A stretch of DNA of 45,063 nucleotides, from contig JAHWJY010000011.1 in NCBI GenBank assembly GCA_019348135.1, positions 1-45,063 of the forward strand, given 5' to 3'. This document shows positions 41,676 to 45,063 of the stretch, piece after piece. The position numbers and the translations under genes are program-made. How positions within the stretch are numbered: position 1 is the stretch's first letter; the number at the start of each line of letters is the position of its first letter. The notes beneath the pieces are model-generated. The model was not told the origin of the DNA. It made no database searches and saw only the letters and a list, made by a program, of their open reading frames with translations. Source of the DNA: Actinomycetota bacterium. Lineage in GTDB: Bacteria > Actinomycetota > Nitriliruptoria > Nitriliruptorales > Nitriliruptoraceae.

Positions 41676-43087
41676 CCCGATCGCGGATCGTGGTCGTCGG
41701 CGGGGGCATCACCGGCCTCGCGACCGCCTGGTACCTCCGCCACGGGCTCGACCCGGAGCGCGGGGACCGCGGCGTCGTCCCGGAGGTCACGGTGCTCGAG
41801 GCGTCCGACCGGCTCGGCGGCAAGATCGCCGGCGCCACGCTCGAGGGCACGCCGCTCGACGTCGGCGCCGACGCGTTCCTGGCACGCCGGCCCGAGGCCG
41901 AGCGGCTCGCCCGTCGGCTCGGTCTCGGCGACGACCTCGTGGCGCCGGCGACGGGGCAGGTGTGGCTGTGGGTGCGCGGTCGGCTGCGCCCGTTGCCGAC
42001 CGGCACCGTGATGGGTGTGCCCGGGGACCTCCGCGCGCTCGCCAGGTCCGGGATCCTCACGCCCACCGGGCTCGTCCGGGCTGGCCTGGAGCCGCTGTTG
42101 CCACGGCGGCGACGCGCCGGCGACCGGTCGGTGGGCGAGCACGTGACGCGGCGCTTCGGCGCCGACGTCACCGACGTCCTCGTCGAGCCGCTCCTGGGCG
42201 GGGTGTACGCCGGCCGGGCCGACCGTCTGAGCCTGGAGGCCGCCGCTCCGGCCGTGGCCGACGCCGACCGTTCCCGCAGCCTGCTGGCCGGCATGCGGGC
42301 GCAGACGCGGCAGGCCCGCGGCGACGACCGTCCCGTCTTCCTGACCGTCGCCGGAGGGCTCGGACGGATGGTGGACGCCCTCGCCGACGGCCTCGAGGAC
42401 GCCCGGACCGGGGCCGTGGTCACCGGGCTCGCGGTCGCGGACGCGGGCGGTGTGGAGGTCCTGCTCGGCGACGGGTCCCGGATCGCCGCCGACGACGTGG
42501 TCCTGACCGTGCCGGCGTACGCGGCGGCACCGCTCGTGGCCCCGGTCGTCCCGGCGGCGGCGCGGCTGCTGGCCGGCATCCCGTACGCGTCGGTGGCCGT
42601 GGTGAGCCTGGCCTACCCCGCCGGCGTCGCCGACGGGTTCCCGCGGGGCAGCGGCATGCTCGTGCCGCCGAGCGAGGGACGGCTCGTCAAGGCCGCGACG
42701 TGGTCGTCACGGAAGTGGCCGCACCTCGCGGACCGCGACCGGTTCCTGCTGCGCGCGAGTGTCGGCCGCATCGACGACCGTCGCTGGGAGGACCTCGACG
42801 ACACCGAGCTGACGGCGCGGGTCGTCGCCGAGATCGGCGAGGCCACCGGCACGCACGTCGCGCCGGTCGCGGGCCGGGTGACGCGCTGGGAGCGGAGCCT
42901 GCCCCAGTACGAGGTCGGCCACGCCCGTCGCGTGCGCGACGTCCGCGACGCCGTCCGCGTGCGGGCCCCGTGGCTCCACGTCGCCGGCGCCGCCTACGAC
43001 GGGGTCGGCCTCGCCCCGTGCGTGGCCCAGGCCGAGGCCCTCGCCGGCGGGCTCACGGGTGACCGGACCGGACGTCCGCGCGACTGA
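41672..43087 (+). CDS. hemY: Protoporphyrinogen/coproporphyrinogen III oxidase (HemY/CgoX type)
   Basis: This 471-residue FAD flavoprotein oxidises the porphyrinogen ring. The dinucleotide-binding motif RIVVVGGGITGLATAWYLRH is at the N-terminus, followed by LEASDRLGGKIAGATLEG and DVGADAFLARRPEAERL. The C-terminal FAD block is PWLHVAGAAYDGVGLAPCVA. In actinobacteria this enzyme usually works in the coproporphyrin-dependent route, making coproporphyrin III. The other route genes (active ferrochelatase, hemQ) are not next to it here. Its stop abuts the convergent M23-like gene at TGATCA. Confidence 0.93.
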   Translation: MTRSRIVVVGGGITGLATAWYLRHGLDPERGDRGVVPEVTVLEASDRLGGKIAGATLEGTPLDVGADAFLARRPEAERLARRLGLGDDLVAPATGQVWLWVRGRLRPLPTGTVMGVPGDLRALARSGILTPTGLVRAGLEPLLPRRRRAGDRSVGEHVTRRFGADVTDVLVEPLLGGVYAGRADRLSLEAAAPAVADADRSRSLLAGMRAQTRQARGDDRPVFLTVAGGLGRMVDALADGLEDARTGAVVTGLAVADAGGVEVLLGDGSRIAADDVVLTVPAYAAAPLVAPVVPAAARLLAGIPYASVAVVSLAYPAGVADGFPRGSGMLVPPSEGRLVKAATWSSRKWPHLADRDRFLLRASVGRIDDRRWEDLDDTELTARVVAEIGEATGTHVAPVAGRVTRWERSLPQYEVGHARRVRDVRDAVRVRAPWLHVAGAAYDGVGLAPCVAQAEALAGGLTGDRTGRPRD

Positions 43088-43900
43088 TCAGGCGCCGACG
43101 ACCTGGATGTGGACGTGCGGACCCGCCTTGCCGACGTGGCGGTCGATCTGGGAGCCGAAGGGCAGCTGCCGCGGGCGGGCGAGGACCGTCTCGCCGGCGA
43201 CGACCTGGTCGCCGACCGCGACCTGCGCGTGACGGACGTGGAAGACCTGGACCTTCACGTCGGCGTAGCCCTCCGGGACGATCTCGATCAGCACGTCGTT
43301 CGTCCGCCCGTAGAGGCTGTAGTCGCTGACGTTGACGACCGTGCCGGAGACGACCGCGTGGACCGGGAGGTCCTCGGACATCGCGATGTCGACGGCAGTG
43401 GAGGCGCCGACGCCGCGGCCGCGGGAGGCGAGGATGCGGTAGTCGGGGCCCGCGACGTCCTCCGGTGAGGTCATCCGGCCCTCGTTGGACAGGACCTTGC
43501 CGACGGGGTGGAGCGGGAGTCCCTGGGTCGAGCCCTCGTGGAACCCGATCGCCGCGATCTCCGTGCTCGGCTCGAGCAGCTCGAGGCCGGCGACGGTGGC
43601 GAAGACGCGGTGCTCGGGTTCGGGCTCCGGTGCGGGGGCCGGCGGCGCGACCGGCGTCGCCGTGGCGGCCGAGGCCGCCGCGGGGGAGCCGGCGAGGGCC
43701 CGGGTCTCGAGGGTCGCGGCGAGCACGTCGCTCACCGACGCCCACGGCAGCTGCGGCGCGAAGGCGTCCGGCGCCGCCTGCGCGAACGCGGGCTCGGTGG
43801 CGGTCGCCGGGGCGGCGGTCAGCGCGAGACCCAGGAGGGCCGTGGAGATGGTGGCCGAACGGCCGAATGCGCGAGCGTGCCGGGACAGGGGGAGGGACAT
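43088..43900 (-). CDS. Secreted M23-like (LytM fold) protein, probably non-canonical
   Basis: This 270-residue protein has a Sec signal peptide (about residues 1-33, ALLGLALTAAPATA, cleavage after ATA), a Pro/Glu-rich linker (VAPPAPAPEPEPEHRV), and a C-terminal M23-like beta domain (LPVHAVVSGTVVNVSDY, VAVGDQVVAGETV, GPHVHIQV). The HxH zinc motif is present but the first ligand motif HxxxD appears as ASTAVD, so His is missing. It may be a degenerate peptidoglycan-binding LytM protein like EnvC/NlpD regulators rather than an active hydrolase. Start ATG 43900; longer N-terminal frames are Pro/Arg-rich and non-coding-like. Confidence 0.75.
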   Translation of the reverse strand: MSLPLSRHARAFGRSATISTALLGLALTAAPATATEPAFAQAAPDAFAPQLPWASVSDVLAATLETRALAGSPAAASAATATPVAPPAPAPEPEPEHRVFATVAGLELLEPSTEIAAIGFHEGSTQGLPLHPVGKVLSNEGRMTSPEDVAGPDYRILASRGRGVGASTAVDIAMSEDLPVHAVVSGTVVNVSDYSLYGRTNDVLIEIVPEGYADVKVQVFHVRHAQVAVGDQVVAGETVLARPRQLPFGSQIDRHVGKAGPHVHIQVVGA

Positions 43901-44166
43901 CGAGGGCTCCGGGTCGGAGGGGGGTGCTCGGAGGTCTTGCGAGCGTCGTACTCGGAGGTCGTGCGGGTCTCGCGTGGGGGAGCGTGGGTGGCCCGCCGGC
44001 ATCCACGTGCTGGGTGCGGCCGGCGGGGCTGTGGTCGACGAAGGTGGGGGGCCGGTGTCCGACCGTCGAACGTCCGGGCGATACGCGCACGGGCGTCGCA
44101 CGCGCGCTCCGGGAACTTCCCGACGGGCCCCCGCGGCAGGTCTGCCAGGCGTCCGTCACGCCCCGT
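43901..44166 (-). other. 266-nt intergenic leader region with hairpin and short repeats
   Basis: No gene is seen. On either strand it holds a direct repeat, CTCGGAGGTC(T/G)TGCG at 43927-43941 and 43951-43965 (24-bp spacing), a 9-bp stem CCCGCCGGC/GCCGGCGGG (43992-44000 with 44019-44027) around an 18-nt loop, and GGGAA-c-TTCCC (44111-44121), which may terminate the SRAP unit. It would be the 5' leader of the M23-like gene. I looked for the conserved c-di-AMP (ydaO) riboswitch seen before actinobacterial cell-wall hydrolase genes and did not recognise it. Confidence 0.4.
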
Positions 44167-44862
44167 TCAGTCGACCTCACCGGGTTCGAGCAGCTCGGGA
44201 CCCTCGTTGCGCACGTTGTTCACGCGGTCGCTCACGGCGTAGCGCTCGATGCGCGGCACGCCGAGGGCCGCGACGGCCTCGAGCAGGTGCGGGGCCTCGT
44301 CCTCACCCGCACCCAGCCAGTCGCCGACGAGCTGCGGTGGGAGCATCGCGGGCATGCGGTCGTGGATCTCCGCGACCGGCGCCTTGGCCGGCATGGTGAC
44401 GATGGCGCACGAGTAGAGCGGCTCGGCGTCGTCGTCCGCCCGCGGGTCGCGCCAGGACGACCACAGCCCCGCGAACGCGAGCGGGGCGCCGTCCGGGTCG
44501 CGGAACACGTAGGGCTGCTTCCGGCTGCCGTCCCCCCGGTCGTGCCACTCGTAGAAGGCGTCGGCCGGGATGATGCAGCGGCGTGACGCGACGGCGCGGG
44601 AGAACATGCGGTTGCCGGCGAGGCCCTCGATGCGGGCGTTGATCGGCGCGGGCGACCCCTTCAGCTGCTTGGCCCAGAAGGGGACGAAGCCCCAGCGCAG
44701 CGTCCCGAGGCGTCGGACGTCCTCTCGCTGGATCACGGAGTAGACGTCCAGGGTGGGCGCGACGTTGTAGCGCTCGGGGAGCGGCTCCGTGCGGACCTCG
44801 GTGACCTCGAACGCCTCGGCGAGCTGCTCCGGCGTGGAGACGGAGACGTAGCGGCCGCACAC
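44167..44862 (-). CDS. yedK: SRAP-domain DNA-protein crosslink protein (YedK/HMCES family)
   Basis: This 231-residue protein senses abasic sites in single-stranded DNA and forms a protective crosslink through its second residue. The start is GTG 44862, giving MCGRYVS so Cys2 is exposed after Met removal. The conserved active-site residues are present: Asn in SPAPINARIE, Glu in DAFYEWHD and His in EIHDRMPAML. LRWGFVPFWAK is also typical. It begins 1 nt after the stop of the DinB-like gene (TGA-C-GTG), so it is translationally coupled to it. Confidence 0.94.
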   Translation of the reverse strand: MCGRYVSVSTPEQLAEAFEVTEVRTEPLPERYNVAPTLDVYSVIQREDVRRLGTLRWGFVPFWAKQLKGSPAPINARIEGLAGNRMFSRAVASRRCIIPADAFYEWHDRGDGSRKQPYVFRDPDGAPLAFAGLWSSWRDPRADDDAEPLYSCAIVTMPAKAPVAEIHDRMPAMLPPQLVGDWLGAGEDEAPHLLEAVAALGVPRIERYAVSDRVNNVRNEGPELLEPGEVD

Positions 44863-44863
44863 G

Positions 44864-45063
44864 TCAGAAGGGCGCGGCGGCGAACGCAGCGAGCTGCTCG
44901 CGGTGGTCGCGCTGGTGTTCGGGGAGGAACGCCAGGAGCTCGCCGAGGGCGATCGGCCCCTCCGTGGCGTGGACCGCGCGCCGTTCGAGCGCCCCCGCGG
45001 GGACCTCGGCGACCGTGGCGCGGAGCTCCAGCTGCGCCTCGTCGAGCTGCGCACGCAGGTCCT
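44864..45063 (-). CDS. DinB-family protein, C-terminal fragment at window edge
   Basis: The last 65 or so residues of a minus-strand gene whose start is beyond the window. The visible part is DLRAQLDEAQLELRATVAEV through LGELLAFLPEHQRDHREQLA and ends in AAPF. A helix with a late FLPEHQRDHREQ metal-binding-type His motif is characteristic of DinB_2 four-helix proteins. In actinobacteria these often use thiols such as mycothiol. With only the end seen, subfamily cannot be given. Confidence 0.6.
   Translation of the reverse strand, partial: DLRAQLDEAQLELRATVAEVPAGALERRAVHATEGPIALGELLAFLPEHQRDHREQLAAFAAAPF

Noticed and set aside
43901-44166. c-di-AMP (ydaO) riboswitch before the M23-like gene
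   Set aside because: The position is right for the class but I could not match its conserved sequence blocks; kept only as an unassigned structured leader.
1-45063. Prophage, insertion sequence, integron, CRISPR or toxin-antitoxin system
   Set aside because: No transposase, integrase, Cas or phage-like protein, and no regularly spaced repeat array was found; base composition looks even throughout.

Overview
The window is uniformly GC-rich (about 70% or more by eye) with actinobacterial-style genes: many GTG starts, ATGA/GTGA overlaps between genes, an F420-type LLM oxidoreductase, an AhpE-type peroxiredoxin, a SigK-like ECF factor, the Nif3/zinc-ribbon pair and actinobacterial Pgi. It reads as core chromosome. 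I see no phage, insertion sequence, integrase, CRISPR array or compositional island. A complete NAGGN osmolyte trio together with trehalose genes suggests a salt- or drought-exposed, possibly deep-branching actinobacterium (for example the Nitriliruptoria/Euzebya side). That placement is an inference from gene content only.

Layout. 1-3977: NAGGN (N-acetylglutaminylglutamine amide) osmoprotectant operon, with its first gene cut by the window edge. 4005-6167: F420-type oxidoreductase and rmuC. 6255-12990: a complete oligopeptide/dipeptide ABC transporter (SBP, two permeases, two ATPases) plus a small membrane protein, with a strong hairpin between the SBP and the first permease. 13076-15051: ahpE-like peroxiredoxin and guaB. 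15127-17784 (minus): flotillin, its NfeD/YuaF-type partner, and a pterin-dehydratase/VOC fusion. 17877-20727: an NTF2-like protein, then a regulatory block made of an ECF sigma factor, a divergent CarH/LitR-type MerR regulator that lacks a B12 domain, and a convergent free-standing B12-binding protein with the CarH-type light-sensor motif. 20792-23014 (minus): secreted GDPD, Cof-type HAD phosphatase, DUF3467. 23172-24716: pgi. 24713-27677 (minus): carbohydrate ABC transporter without an ATPase. 27715-29463 (minus): SF2 helicase and tRNA-Val(UAC). 29507-29588: a striking long inverted repeat. 29627-31765: Nif3, coiled-coil zinc-ribbon protein, small protein. 31770-36030 (minus): otsA, a HAD-remnant/GH15 trehalase fusion and a universal stress protein. 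36098-37092 (minus): class IV aminotransferase and a small membrane protein. 37170-37577: RNase P RNA, followed by a large palindromic terminator. 37647-39835 (minus): DUF1206 protein and succinate-semialdehyde-type dehydrogenase. 39959-43087: hemE, a degenerate ferrochelatase-like gene and hemY/hemG. 43088-45063 (minus): M23-like secreted protein, SRAP (YedK/HMCES) protein and the end of a DinB-family gene.

The most interesting item is the block at 18353-20727. It looks like a LitR/CarH-LitS light-response system in which the DNA-binding and cobalamin-sensing halves are separate genes, with a double TGTACA operator candidate in the sigma/MerR divergent promoter. Next in interest are the 82-nt inverted repeat beside tRNA-Val, the ferrochelatase-like protein that appears to lack catalytic residues inside a haem operon, the roughly 85-residue insertion in the Cys-rich tail of the DppF-type ATPase, and the decayed HAD domain fused to a trehalase-type GH15.
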